Positions 44,146 to 56,693 of a DNA stretch of 64,000 nt are shown here, in pieces. The translations under genes were made by a program, and so were the position numbers. This stretch comes from Alectoria sarmentosa (lineage: Eukaryota > Ascomycota > Lecanoromycetes > Lecanorales > Parmeliaceae): contig WOGZ01000069.1 in the NCBI GenBank assembly GCA_009733775.1, positions 62,001 through 126,000 of the forward strand. The letters run 5' to 3'. The notes under the pieces were generated by a model. The model was not told the origin of the DNA. It was given only the letters and a program-made list of their open reading frames with translations, and ran no database searches. The stretch's first letter is position 1, and the number at the start of each line of letters is the position of its first letter.

Positions 44146-47100
44146 GGGAGGTTTAGCAACGTTTTCACAAAGATTTACATTACCTAAATAGGCAATGAAT
44201 ATGTGATCTAATCACATATCGTTATCCTTAGCACTGTCGATCGTTCATTTTGTGAAAACGGTTCTCACTAAGTGTAAATCGTTTTTATAAAATCACTTAC
44301 TCTTTTAAACGTTAGCGTAATAATTTAATCGAACGTTCATTTAAAAATATTTAGTAAATAAAAGATCGATTTATTCATCGTATATTTGGTTTTTTATACT
44401 CAAGACGATGAACTTTAAGTGAAAAGATACATTTAATGTTAATATATTAAATATGAGATATATAAAAAAGCACGCTCAATATAAAGCTGAAAAAAACGAT
44501 TCAACATCATTTGAAATCGATAAATTATTTCATTTTTTCATATCACACACATCATTTGATGATTTATCGAAAATCAATTTTTATGCACTTCGTATTTATT
44601 CGCTAAAAATATAAGAGATTATATTTTCAATTGAGTTCGAGATGATGTTGAAGCTTTATTAATAAAATGATAACTTTAGCGCACATTTATCGTAATTCGT
44701 GAGAACCTTTTTTCGCAAGCGAAAAGAAAAACAGTTATATCATTCGAAACTTTTTTAAAAAAATTTTAAAATTAAATATGATAGAAACGATAAAGAGAAA
44801 AAACATATATCGTCGATAAAAAAGAAGTTGTTATTATTGAACGATCGTGATGCTATAAAATAATATATGATCAAACAATAATAAGCGATGAAAGATTTGC
44901 GAAATCGAGTTAGTAATCAAACGATAAAAGATTTTCAAACATCAACTTTATTTCATATATTAAAGAAACGAAACATATTAAAAAAATGAGAGATTATAAT
45001 GAAATCACGTTTAACGGAGCAAAAAGATATCGTTTTAATAAAGATTATTTTGAATTATCAAATGAGATATGATAATGAAAATATGAATGTTTTTTGATTT
45101 AAAGTACAAGTTAAATTCGAACATATTATTAAACGTTTATATATTAATTGTAAACGTCGTGTAAAAGATTTTTTTATAATGAGATATAATTAATTTAAAA
45201 GAGAAGATTAAATAAATCATGATTATAAAGCACGAATAAACGAATAAATCAAAATTATAAACGTTTAAAACTTAATAATCGATGCGTACGATAAAAAAAA
45301 AATAGCAATAAAGAAATTTTAATAAAGAAATTTCGAGACTCGAAACATTATAATCGAGTATATGAAAGTTTAAATAATAAATTAAATAAAAAGCACACGA
45401 AGAAAATCATTATTATTATATTAATTGATAATAATAATGAAAATAATAAATCGACGAAAAATAACGATAATGAAATTATTATTAATAACGAAAATAATAT
45501 TAACGATGTGCTCGATAATCTTTTTATTTCTATAAAACGAACACGTTTTCTTTTCACATCATCGTCAATAAAATTAATGCGATTTATAAAATCGACACAA
45601 GATATTTTTACATTAAGTTTATCGAATATTTAATTATAAGTTATGCTCGCGCAAATTAATAATAATAATAAATCATCGTTTATCAAAAAGAAAAAGAAGA
45701 TTTTAAAAAAACAACGTAAAAGAAAAAAGATTAAATCGATTACAATTATCGAGAAAATAATTGAAATCATAATAATTATAAACAAATATCTTAATTATTT
45801 AATGAAATAGTTTATAACATTTACATTCATATTCACAGTAAAACTTATAACATTCACATTTATATTTATAATAACTTTATTCAAAACATAAAAACGACTC
45901 GAAAAAATTAAAAGATTTATATTTATAATGATTTTTCAAATGAAAATGAATATAAAATATATCGAATTCATTATCGAGTAATTAAAGATTATTAATAATT
46001 ATTAAGATTTTGTTATAAAGTAATTAAAGATTTTTATCGATAATACGATTCAAATTCAGCGTCAATTGAATATAATAAATCATAACATGAATATTTTACG
46101 CGAGAATCAAATTGATTTTAATGAGATGTTGAAATCGTTTATTAATAATTTATAAATTAATGCTTTTAAAACGATGATAAACGACGAAAAGATATATAAA
46201 TATTTTCAAAAAATCATGAATTATATATATAAATAATGTATAAATTTTATAAAAAGTTTTATCGAAAACGAATATATCGAAATTTAAGTTATTATAATTT
46301 GCTTCGAAGAAACGAATCACGCGATCGAAAAAATGATTATAATTTTATAAGAGATATATATTTCATCGTTTCAATAAGTTTAAAAACAGCGTAGAAATAT
46401 TTCAATCCCGCATTGCGATGATTTTTAATTGATTAAAAAGTGAGTTTTTCTTATTGCTATTAAAAATACGTCTATAAATTCAAATGTACACGTCAAAAAT
46501 TCTTCGCAAAAGTTCACAAATACGAAATAAATCATCGACGAAATATGAGACATTAAAAAGAACATTATTTAAAGTAAAAAGAGTTTTCACGATGTCTCAA
46601 ACGAATAAAAAACGATTAAGTTAATCATTTTATAAATAATCACATTTTCAATATCAAAAATCAAAGAGCGCAGAAAATGAAAAGCGTTTAATCTCATATG
46701 CGCCCTTTTTGATATTTAATTATAATAAAAATATGATTCAAAAAAAAGTGAAATCGAAAAACTTTAAAAGGTTCGATTATTTGCGACTTTGAAATCTTAT
46801 AATATTATATTAAAATATCAATATATTATAAAAGATCGTATATCGAATCGAATTGCGTCTTCATTATCTCGAAAATAAATATAATAATTTGTTAATAATA
46901 TGACTGCTCGATAAAAATCTTTTATAAATTAAAGATCTATCTTTAATTGCTATTTTAAGGCGTTCGAAATTTAAAGATTTTAAGTTCATTTAAAATCGTG
47001 TTTCATTATAATCTTAATATTCGACATTTTTTTATTGAATTATAAATCTCGTTTAGAAACGTAATTTATATAAAAGAATATGATATGACGTTGATAAATA

Positions 47101-48033
47101 TAAGCTTTATTCTCAAAGAAATAATATCGTTTAAATTTTCTTTTGAAAATACGATCGAATTTTTTTAATAACATCGAATTTTTCAAACATTTTAACGTTT
47201 GTTATAGCTTTTTTATATAAATCAAAATTAACGTTAATTATATCATTTGAATAAATGATTATTATTTAAAACATGTTATGAAATTTCTTATATGCTGAGT
47301 ATCAAAATTTCTACTTTTTTTTTAATCGTGTAATTTTTCAAAAGATTTCATCAAAAAAAGTTTAAACGATATTTTAATTTTTATAATCATTAAATTATTT
47401 GATAATACGTGCGTATATTCGAATTCGATTATAAATAAACGTTGAATGTTAAAATAATATAAATTTATAACGTCTCGTCAAATGCTTAAACACATCATTT
47501 AATATAATAAATAAATATAATTTTGATCGCTTAAAGAACTTCGTAAGTTTGAATAATGATCGTGATTATGACAACTTGATTAATAATAAACATAACGCAA
47601 ATTTTGAATTAAATCGTATGCGTTTTTGATATTTTATATTTTTAAAATCAAAATAATTAATCAAAAGACGTATTTCTTTTTTCGTAAAACGTATAATTTT
47701 TCGCAATCGTTTCAATGATCATATATTGATATCAAATTCGATTTGATTATATTTTATTAAGCGAACATATTTATAACGCGGAGCGATAACGATTTTGACT
47801 TAAGAATTTAATAACATCATTATAAAGATTAAAATAATGATATTTCTCTCATTTATAAAATTCATAATGTATAAATGTGATGAAATAAATAGAAAAAATG
47901 AAATAAGAATGCGATTGTGAGGTTTTCGATTAGCTCCGCTCCGTTCGATATATTGTCGAATTAAATTAACGATCGAAATATAAGGCTATTAGTCTTGTGT
48001 AAAAATCTTTGTGAAAAAGTTGTTAAACCTTCC
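44146..48033. mobile_element. 3.9-kb DNA transposon with terminal inverted repeats, RIP-degraded
   Basis: The left end gggaggtttagcaac (from 44146) and the inverted right end (to 48033) match over about 33 bp with three differences, two of them G/A. The dinucleotide TA stands just outside both ends (44144-44145 and 48034-48035), the target duplication of Tc1/mariner-type elements. The whole interior is AT-rich, and the AT-rich block starts and stops exactly at these ends. No intact gene remains. A + strand frame from 45002 reads codons resembling a helix-turn-helix or SANT-like protein (RLTEQKDIVL ... KRRVKDF), interrupted by stops such as tga that could derive from tgg. At 3.9 kb it is longer than a plain Fot1/pogo element. 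Confidence 0.8.
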
Positions 48034-48518
48034 TATTGAAAAACAACATGAAAGCAAAGGAGGATCGCGTTGGATTTCCCGCCTCAAGCCTCATCTATCG
48101 AGGTCTGCATCCAGAGTCCCAGACGCCAAAGTGTCCAAGGCTAGAGTTTTGGCCTTGGCATAAATTAGCAGCTGCGGAAAATGCCCCTGTATTCTGTAGC
48201 TGGGCCTCGGAGCAAGTGCTGAGGCCTCTGGAAACTGCGCTTTTGGGGTCTGCTGTGGGCCTGCTAGAGCTATTCCAGCCTAGAGTTAGGTAGCGGTGGG
48301 TGCATTCCCCGGAACTGTCTTTGAGGCGTCGTTTTGAGTGGGGTATCATCCGAGATCTTGGCATCGGAAGTCTCGGCAGGACTTTTGGCGCTCTAAAGAT
48401 GGCGTAGAGATTGTGATTGGTCATATTTAGAGATCGTTTGTAATGTCTATCATAAGCTACGTTGGATTATCAAAAATTCTCAAGATGGCGATATAGTATC
48501 GTGCTCGTACGGACTTTC
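48034..48518. other. Intergenic, nothing recognised
   Basis: This 485-bp stretch lies between the transposon and the 3' end of the glycosyltransferase gene. GC content is normal immediately outside the transposon. An 85-codon frame at 48036-48293 has no recognisable features. Confidence 0.45.
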
Positions 48519-50315
48519 TCATTGAAAATTCCAGCCCTGACACGCATCTTCAAACTTCACAATCCCACCCCTATCATTAAACGCACTCCCGGGCCCTACC
48601 AACTCCTTGCCGACCTTCCCCATGACCAACGATTCCACTTGTCTGGGTTCTTGTGCCTTGAACATGGTTTCCGCGTACGGGTAGTACCACATCTTGTGCC
48701 ACCTGTTGTCCCGCGACGCTTTGTCACCATTGTGATGTAGCATTACCGGCACGACACCATTACAGTACTGCGTGTAGAGGGGGACATCGTTCCAGCTTGC
48801 GTTGACTGACAGAGCGCGGTTGTCATTACCTTGATTAAAGAACGGCGGCTGGGAATTGGTAACGTCCGCGGGCAGAGGGCGCAGGTGAGGGTTGCAGTCC
48901 CAGCGATCAAAGTGCTGGACTTGCGGTTCGAGGGATTGGTTGAAGCTCATCCATCCACCGTTGCGCTCCGAATTGGCGGTTTGAAAGGTCATGTCAGACC
49001 AGTAGTCGAGGCCGATGCTGAACTCAAGCGGTTTACCATCGAGGTGGTCCACCTCCATGTGTGACCACGGCGGGTTCAGAATATTTTCTATTGCGGCGCC
49101 CTCCAAGACCTCATCGGTATCCGAGAGGTCTTTGCCAAAGAATTGCTGGAGTTTGAGTATGGGATTGAAGAGCCATGAGATGTGACGGATTCTGATGACC
49201 TCGCGCTGGTATTCTTGCTCGCCGAAAATCATGTTGAAGACGGATTGGTCGCTGTTGTGGTAGACCTTCTCGCTCCATTTGCTGCCATTGTCGTCCGGTT
49301 CGGGGGCATCACCCAGCTTTTCCACTATTGCTTCGGCACGGGCGAACAGCGCTCGCATATCAGCGACAGGACCCATGATGAGGCCCGAGTTCAAGAACTT
49401 CTGGCGGGTGGTAGACCATGGGTTTGGGCGAGACCCGACTGGGTTGTCGGTATTACCATCAAACAAGTCTTTGGGCAATGGTGATGGCGGAAGCGGCCAG
49501 CATGCTACTGTGTGAATCTCATTGGGCCAGCACCGCTTGCCGGCACCGAAAATGATGGTCTGCTCTATGCCTTCGATCTTGGCAGCTCTACCCATGCGCT
49601 CTTTGATTCGTTTGTTGGCTTTGGCGTTGATCTGGTAATAGCGTTCTATGAGAAGATCTTTGTGAAGCTGGAACCATATATCATAGCCATCCATCATCAA
49701 TACGAGGTCATCATTGTGCTCCGTCCCTAAGTTGCCCAAGTATTCGAGAACTCGAGATATTTTGAGCAGATGACTCCCTCCACCAGTCATACCCTTTCTT
49801 TGACTCTCGTCTAGGTCTTCTCCCCATCCTGTGATGACTGGAGTGGGATAGCCGAGGATGGAGCCGGTGAAGAGGAGTTTGCATAGGTTGATGTCCTGCT
49901 TGGTTGCAGGTATGAGGATGTGAAGGGGCTGGTCTGGGGAGGCGATTGGTTTGTAGGGATGAGAGGCTGCATTGCTAGCCCAAGTGGTGTTTGCATTGAT
50001 GTTGGTATATCTTGAAGGTAACTAGAGAGGCTCAGTCAGACAAGCTTGCTGGTGCGGGACCAGGACCACTTTAAGGCCTTGATCGCTTGGAGGACGTACG
50101 GGTTTCAACGTGAGGACGCCAGACGTGATGATGACGAGGAGGGCAATGATAATTAACGATCGTAGACGAAGGACTATCAAAGTGCCAAGGCCTTCAAAAA
50201 TATAGCAGATTCGGTTTTGTCGCCATCGGGGGCGAGTGTCGAAGCGGGAAGTTCCCGGCGAGCTCGGTGAACGAGGAGAGTGTGAAGATGACCGAACTTT
50301 CTCGTACTTATCCAT
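48519..50315 (-). CDS. Type II membrane glycosyltransferase-like protein
   Basis: Exons 50100-50315 and 48519-50021 give about 572 residues; the intron is taken with a gtacgt donor at 50099 and a ctctag acceptor (78 bp). A second possible donor, gtggtc, would add 13 codons. Residues 1-45 are cytosolic and basic, and a helix at about 46-67 (LIIIALLVIITSGVL) anchors the protein. The luminal part starts with LHILIPATKQDINLCKLL and contains DDLVLMMDGYDIWFQL, a DXD-like sugar-nucleotide site, then FLNSGLIMG and HNSDQSVFNMIF, the pattern of fungal glycosyltransferases related to the PLOD/procollagen glycosyltransferase fold. Acceptor and donor are not known. Location is probably the Golgi. Confidence 0.75.
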
Positions 50316-51177
50316 ACTGCCAATTGTAGGAGGGATGTTTCATACGTCTTGGATGCTTGGCTCTTGTATGCTTGGCGAGCGAAACAAGGACGAGAGAAGC
50401 GGAATTCGCAATTCAAAAGGAGTTCTGCCCAAAGAATGGCACTATCCCGAGGAGGGACACGGGAAAGGGCCATCAGGGTGCGGGAATGAAGAGCGCTGCA
50501 GAGCATTGGAAATCAGCCAGATGGGAGGAAATCAGCGGGATCAGTCAATCGCATGTTCGAATGGTACCTGTGCTTGGCAGATCGGGTCACCAGGGTGGCT
50601 GCACACCAGGCGAGCGAAGTAACATTCTCGCTTATTATTGAACGAACTCTTTTACGGCCGGAAATGTTATCCTCTGGGTGCTTTGGAGCGCATAAGAGCT
50701 GCATGACAATTGACACCCTGCATGAAACTCAACATGTTCCTACCAATAGTAGAAAGATACGTACTCAAGACGTACTAAAGTACGCGTTCATAGAATGAGA
50801 GGCTAGGGACGTGCAGTAAGCAGACGGGGAAGCAGGCTGACTGCATACCGCCCTGAAAAGAGGATCTTATCTTGCGCACGACGTCTTTCCCAACCCACAC
50901 TGACCACGGACATTTCCGAGAAGATCGTTCGTCTCCTTTGATGCATGCGCTTGGCAGTACATGTTGTTCTAACGCATGCATCAGTTGTTGTTGTGTTGCA
51001 CAAAACTTAGGATTGCAGAGTGGGTACGATAGAAGATTTGCGGAGGTTGAGAAAATGCCAAGCCTCCCAACGGTCCGGGCTTCCCCTTTTCGAGGCGGAA
51101 TCGAGTCTTAGCGCTCTTAGCGTTCTTGGCATGGAAAATCGGCAAGATCAAAGAGGAAGGTAGTATATATATATATA
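50316..51177. other. Intergenic, nothing recognised
   Basis: This 860-bp stretch lies upstream of the glycosyltransferase gene and ends in a ta dinucleotide repeat at 51164-51177 into which the MITE is inserted. No conserved frame or RNA is seen. Confidence 0.45.
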
Positions 51178-51657
51178 CCGGGTTATCTGGCGAGTAAAAT
51201 ACTACAGCGTTATAAGATAGTATTGCATATAAGATACCGTTCAAAATGACGATTTTCAGACGTAGGCCATAATTAGACTGTAAGATACGAATCTCAATTA
51301 CCGCTTATTAAAGTTACTTATTCAATAAATTCGCAGGGCAAAATAAATTCTTTGGCGGTATAATATTCTTTGATAATGATCTCAGCAGGGTTTGAATAAT
51401 AAAATATTAGAAGAACGACGTAAAGTAATTGAATATAGATTATTCATAATGTTTTATGTTTTTGTAATAAATATATTCTCTCTCTCAAATCTTTTTTCGA
51501 TTGATCACAATATGTTTATTAAGATATGTGATTAGCGTCTTAGGTTATATGATATTATAGTGTTATAAGATCCTTTTGCATATAAGATATTGTTTTAAAC
51601 GAGGTTCAGACGGATTATTTGGCTAGAAGATAATATTTTACTCGCCAGATAACCCGG
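51178..51657. mobile_element. 480-bp MITE with 24-bp perfect inverted ends
   Basis: The ends ccgggttatctggcgagtaa plus four bases at 51178-51201 and the inverted copy at 51634-51657 match perfectly. TA stands on both outer sides, suggesting a TA target duplication. Inside there is also a direct repeat: gttataagat ... gcatataagata at about 51209-51240 recurs at about 51562-51592, followed by a ttcagacg box in both copies. The interior is AT-rich and has no coding capacity. Confidence 0.8.
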
Positions 51658-53606
51658 TAGAAAGCAAAATGCCGAATTTGCATTGTTGATTGGTTCGCTT
51701 CAGCACCAGACATATCTTATCCCACTCTGTTGGAACACTCTGTTGGAATGAAAGAATGAAGTGGCAAATAGAAACCTCATGCGTAAATCGTCGGCGACAA
51801 AGACGTGCATCGATTGCGCCTTCCTCAGTCATTGGCAACTTTGAATCCTCATGACAGATAGATCTACCGAGGAGTCGATATTTTATGCATGATTGTTGTT
51901 CGCGGCGCTTACCGCCCTTAGGCTCTTGATTCCTTGAAGCCAGGCTAGCATTTTTCGTCACGATCGAAGAGAAGCACTCTACTCCGTATTGTACTTCAGT
52001 CGAGAAAAAAGATCCCTTCTGGCAACGTGCGTCACGACTCGGAGTCACGAGAAGCTACATACCGAGTATCGGCAACGGGACTGGTCGGCAATGACACTAA
52101 ATTCATTTGACTCAACTGGGTGCAGAGTATATCTCGGTACCCATACTTGCGAGTCTCTTATCCATTGGGATGTGATTGCCTTAAGCCAAGAGGCCTAAAT
52201 ACTTGTACTCTCGGGTCTGGCGGCAATGGCCTCCTACAAGTGACTCAGCTTTCGTCGATTGTAGTTGGGATACTCGTCGCGAACCTTTGTCGGAAGTCAG
52301 AGCTCTATCTTCCTCTAACATTCCGTCATGGATCTCGCCTTTCACTTCGGGCCTGACAAAATGACCGTGCTTGTAAGTTCCTTGTATCGAGATCCACAAG
52401 ACCACAGGGCGCGCATTTGTGGTGCTGAACTTATCTGGAGCCTTCTTCGGATCTGAGATTACGTTCGCATAATCTGCAGGGACATGGCCTCAATGCTCAC
52501 AGACTTTGCCGAATGTTCTTCCGAAAATCGGGCCTTTTCCACCTGGGATGCTCTATCGCTGAAGACCTTGAGAAGCATGTCCTGGGACTTCTTGTGCGAA
52601 CAGATGCAACTCGATCATCGATGAATCCAAGTCGCAGAGGTAGCGGAAGTTTATTTTTTAATCTTTGTGGTCACCGACTCTGTGAACTTTGTATGAGCGG
52701 ACAGAAAAGAGGAAGGGAGGGGGGGGGGGATCCGAGCATATCCATACGGGCTCCTGGCGTTGGTTATGGATGCCACCGCCGCATGGGACTCTGTGCATAG
52801 CGCTGGAGATGGTTTAGCGAGCTAGCGAGCTAAGTGCGTGACACGATTAGGGAGATGGTAGGCTGCGTAGTCGTTGGGCCTGAAATTGCTGTGCAAATAG
52901 AGTAGATAGTCTCTCAGGAGCTGATAGAGCCATACCTTGCCCGAGCACTCCAACGGGTTCAATTTTCTTCGCAACGTCTAGGCAACTGTCAGAAGAAGCG
53001 ACACTCTTGAGGGTTCGAAGCTTCCGTGTTGAACATATCCGTTTGGATATCAGGCCCCAGAAGATCAATATTCAATGTGTAGAAGCGGCCGAAAAAGTTA
53101 GCAGAAAGGAATTCCACCACGACTTCACCCTCGCTCTCGCCCTCAGACGGGTGTTAGATGAAGGCTACCCTACTGTTGCGGGAGCGTGGATGAGGGCGAG
53201 CGTTGGTGTTTGTGTGCCCTCGGGGTGGAGCTGGTGCCTGCTCTTTCCCATTTCATCAAAAATAGGAACGTTGACCTTCCACAATTGCCTCTTGAGCTTT
53301 CTGCTTTTTAGAGAAACGGCAAAAAAAAAGAAGAGAGATCTGATATCAGTTTTGCTCCCTAATGATCTTCCCAACAAAGAATTTCCATCTTTTCAACTCT
53401 TAACACCTCCAGTCACTCTACTCTCTTTCTTATTCTGTCACCTCCAGATCATCTTTTTCGCGAACGCCAAGAATGTTCTTTGCATTCAACTTTCTTGCTG
53501 AGCCGCACGGGCTACATATCTGTCGACTCTTACATCCTCGTCTCATGGCACTGCGCTCGAAGCTGTGTCTTAGACTAGTCAGCCGCAACAACCGCTTCGG
53601 CTTTAG
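51658..53606. other. Gene-poor region, nothing firmly recognised
   Basis: Nearly 2 kb without a recognisable gene. A 136-codon minus frame (51638-52048) overlaps the MITE end and lacks motifs; a 164-codon + frame (53007-53501) looks like chance. C/T-rich stretches precede the possible exon at 53607. Confidence 0.4.
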
Positions 53607-53846
53607 CCCCGCCGACCTCAATCAAAATCATTCACTACCAAGATCGCGATCTTTCATGCCTTTTGCTACATCATCCTCGCCGGCTTTGTGAACTCCGTAG
53701 TCCTTCTTCACCATCTCTTGTTCTCAGTCACCCTGTCCGGATCTCATTTTTACTTGGCCTACCTATATGTCGCTGCTGCGCTGTACTGCGCTTTAGCTGT
53801 CATTCTAGCTGGTTTCACAGAACCGCCCTCCTACAGCGAGCTGTGA
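53607..53846 (+). CDS. Possible exon of a small membrane protein
   Basis: A frame without its own ATG runs from an acceptor-like ggctttag (ending 53606), or from accaag (ending 53642), to a stop at 53844-53846. It encodes two clear hydrophobic segments, FHAFCYIILAGFVNSVVLL and FYLAYLYVAAALYCALAVIL, and then a PPSYSEL ending with a PPxY motif. The bases around the stop, gct|gtgagt, are also an excellent splice donor, so the exon could continue elsewhere. I could not find the partner exon with the start codon. The regular hydrophobic pattern makes chance less likely, but the gene model is open. Confidence 0.35.
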   Translation, partial: PRRPQSKSFTTKIAIFHAFCYIILAGFVNSVVLLHHLLFSVTLSGSHFYLAYLYVAAALYCALAVILAGFTEPPSYSEL

Positions 53847-56243
53847 GTGATTAGCGTGGCGATGACGAGGGCGCCTGCTCATGGGAGATGTGGTAGCTTG
53901 GCATTCTCGAGATAAGTGCCAATCGAATGAATGTCTCACACTGTCAGGCAGTGTTTCTTTTACTGCATCATCAATGCACGACTCGGGGCTGAGCGATCAG
54001 ATATACTGTTGAAAGCCCCTGCATCGACTAGGCGTGGAGTCTTGAACCACACTGAAAGAGCTTTGCTCACATCTATTCAGGGACTAAATTGATATGGCCC
54101 GATAGTGTCAGTAGAATTCAGCATTGCCTGGGCCAGGCAGTAGTCCTGAGAAGACGTGTGTAATTTGAATGGCATCTATTAAAGAACCCCTTCAAAGTGC
54201 ACAGCATCGTCTCATTCATTCCTACGCTGAGAGTGTTAGATCTTTTTGAACTCGAGTTGACAGACTGGCAGGCTGTAGGTTGTTTTTTGATAATTGACAA
54301 AGCCGGGCCCGGACTTTGAACAGAAAACATCATTGCCCTGAAGTTCAATGTGTCTCCCCAATGGGCGTTGTCGAAAATTAGCTGCAGAGAAAGACAAGTA
54401 CTAGAACATCGGCAAGCAACATTCTATGATTGAGACATATTGATCTTGTAGGGCAGGAAGACCGCAGTGGGTGGCTGGCCTTGCAGCCTGAAGTCTCATG
54501 TATCCTCTCTTCGCCGCCTATGCTCGTTTGGTCGTCTTGTCTCCAACTTCATAGCTCTAAAAGAAACTTATATGTATCCTCTGGCTACTGTTGTGCTTGT
54601 ACCGTCCAGCGACCACTGTTTACACGAATCTTGTATCATTCTGCTGCGTATAATACTACCTGACTCTTCTGAATTAGGTTGAGCGCTAGTCGAAATATTT
54701 TGGTATCATTATGGCGAGTGACGATCCATGATTTTGGACGGGCACATTCAGGACAATGTTACTTTTCATTTGGCATGCTAGCGAAATCAACTTCACCACA
54801 TCACCTATCCATGAAAGAATTTATCCGCTCAAAGAACTCTAACCCTTAGAATGGCGTTAGACACGATGACTCAACGAGAAAGTACGCTCCTGATGAGTAT
54901 TCCTTTTCATTGGAGTTGGGTACTCGCCGGACAAAAGTGCATCTCTATTAAAGTCGTATGAGCAATGGGGCGCCTCAAAAGCGCATGGTATCAAAATGAG
55001 GTTCCCAGCCTCCTTCCAGCAACCTGTTGGAAACAGCCACCTGATTTGAATGGGGTATAAAGACTGGCCCCAGGGGGTCATAAGATAGAATAATTTAAGC
55101 AACCTCCACATCACTTACATCCCCCAATCTGAATACTTGGCACATGGGCAAAACGGTATAAGCTAGGGGGTATAGTCAGACGCTCGAGGTACGAAGGACG
55201 AAGAAAAAAGGATTACACATGAAAGGTAGGCACATGGAGAGGAGAGGCACAGGTCAAAGTATCCATATGTTCATAACGCTGTCTTTGGCTCATGCCAAGC
55301 ATCTACAACAACGTCCCCGCCTGTCGCTCCTCTCACTCTTCTCGAAATAGCGTGAATGATGCTACTCTTGCATCTGCACAGAACGAATCTCCTTTTTCAG
55401 GTCCACCACTAAACTATATCGTTACCGAGCTCGGTAGGATGACGCCAGGCATGCTCAGCAATGGAGTGAGAAAGGAAGGTCACGCTGTCAGTGAAAAACA
55501 TCAAGCACATGGCCTCGAGACTAAAGAAATGGGTAAAGGCGTTATTTTCTGTGTCGATATCACTTTCCCCAGTATCGCAGACATCGAATGGCAGCACAGG
55601 ACTCATACTGCACTCTTATCTTTGGTTAGACAACTTCTGAAGGGTTACGGATGATTAAAGGGAGATGGCTGGCGCAGCTAGGTCGAGCTTTCTGAGGAAA
55701 ACATCTTTATGCTCAGGAGTCTTGGAGACCTGTGCTCTTCTAAACCACGGTCATAAATGGATCCACGTCGAAGATTTACCAATTTTTGATATGGTTGCTG
55801 AGATACGCGGCTTGACGTGCGATCAAACGAGCTATCTATTGGAATACCATTCAGGATCTTGAGATTGTTGGGATTTTTGCTGATAAGGCTCTTATGGAAG
55901 ATGATCATGGGTTCGATGGTTGGTGAGATAGTGACTCTCCCCTTCTACTCGCGCGTCATGGAAAGGTCCGTCTGTAGGTCACGATTTTTACGAACGACAT
56001 GTGAGCATGCTTGGCGCCAGGTGCTGTCTTCGTCCGTTACCGGCCGAAAGAGGAGTTGTTGGTATTTACTGTTCAATGGAATACGATTCGTCTTTCCCTC
56101 TATGTCACAAAAAGTGCGTTATTATGATTACATTGCTGAACATCAGCATCTCGATAAATGAAATTCTAGAACTTTGTCCTTTTCCTCCCATCACCAACTC
56201 CGTACTGTGAACAGATTCGGACCGGCATTTCCCTCCCCAAGAG
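53847..56243. other. Gene-poor region, nothing firmly recognised
   Basis: About 2.4 kb. The longest frame, 120 codons at 55292-55654 on the + strand, has no recognisable domain or hydrophobic segment. No repeat or RNA gene is evident. Confidence 0.4.
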
Positions 56244-56693
56244 TCAAAGAAAGATCCCAGTTCCCCGCTGTTTCACACATACGTCATCTTCCTGCTCTCC
56301 ACCGCTCCCTAGCTCTCCGTGCGTGGCTGTCCGACAAGACTGACAAATCCCGTACGGCTTGGGCGACAGCGGCGATAGCCAGCGCAAGATGCCTGTAAGA
56401 TATCCCCACGCGCAGGCAAGATGTCTTCGCCATCGGAGGACAAATCTAGCAACCCAGAGCGAGAGGACTATCCACCTCGTAACGTCGTCGCGCCAGGCTA
56501 AGAATATAGCATTCTCATGGAGGGTCCAGCTGGGCTGAAAGAAGACCCATACGATTGTTACAACGGGCAGAGAGAGCACGTAGATGAGCACGCCGTATCC
56601 TAGGAAGCTGAGGATAAGGTCCATTAGCAGCTCGAATGACCGCACCATGTTTTCGTAGATGGCTTGTTTCGACGGCATGGTGTAACCTGCCAC
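56244..56693 (-). CDS. Hypothetical small membrane protein
   Basis: A single frame of 149 residues. It has a long hydrophobic segment at about residues 22-51 (LLMDLILSFLGYGVLIYVLS and on), probably one or two helices, a second at about 70-87 (DDVTRWIVLSLWVARFVLRW), and a polar C-terminal tail with Cys, Gly and Glu. I do not recognise a family. The Met at residue 16 is an alternative start. The regular membrane pattern supports a real protein, but the gene stands alone in a gene-poor stretch and no homologue comes to mind. Confidence 0.4.
   Translation of the reverse strand: MAGYTMPSKQAIYENMVRSFELLMDLILSFLGYGVLIYVLSLPVVTIVWVFFQPSWTLHENAIFLAWRDDVTRWIVLSLWVARFVLRWRRHLACAWGYLTGILRWLSPLSPKPYGICQSCRTATHGELGSGGEQEDDVCVKQRGTGIFL

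Noticed and set aside
53010..53030. ggttcgaagctt-like motif as a tRNA T-arm
   Set aside because: No matching acceptor, D-arm or anticodon arm surrounds it. No tRNA or rRNA gene was found in the window.
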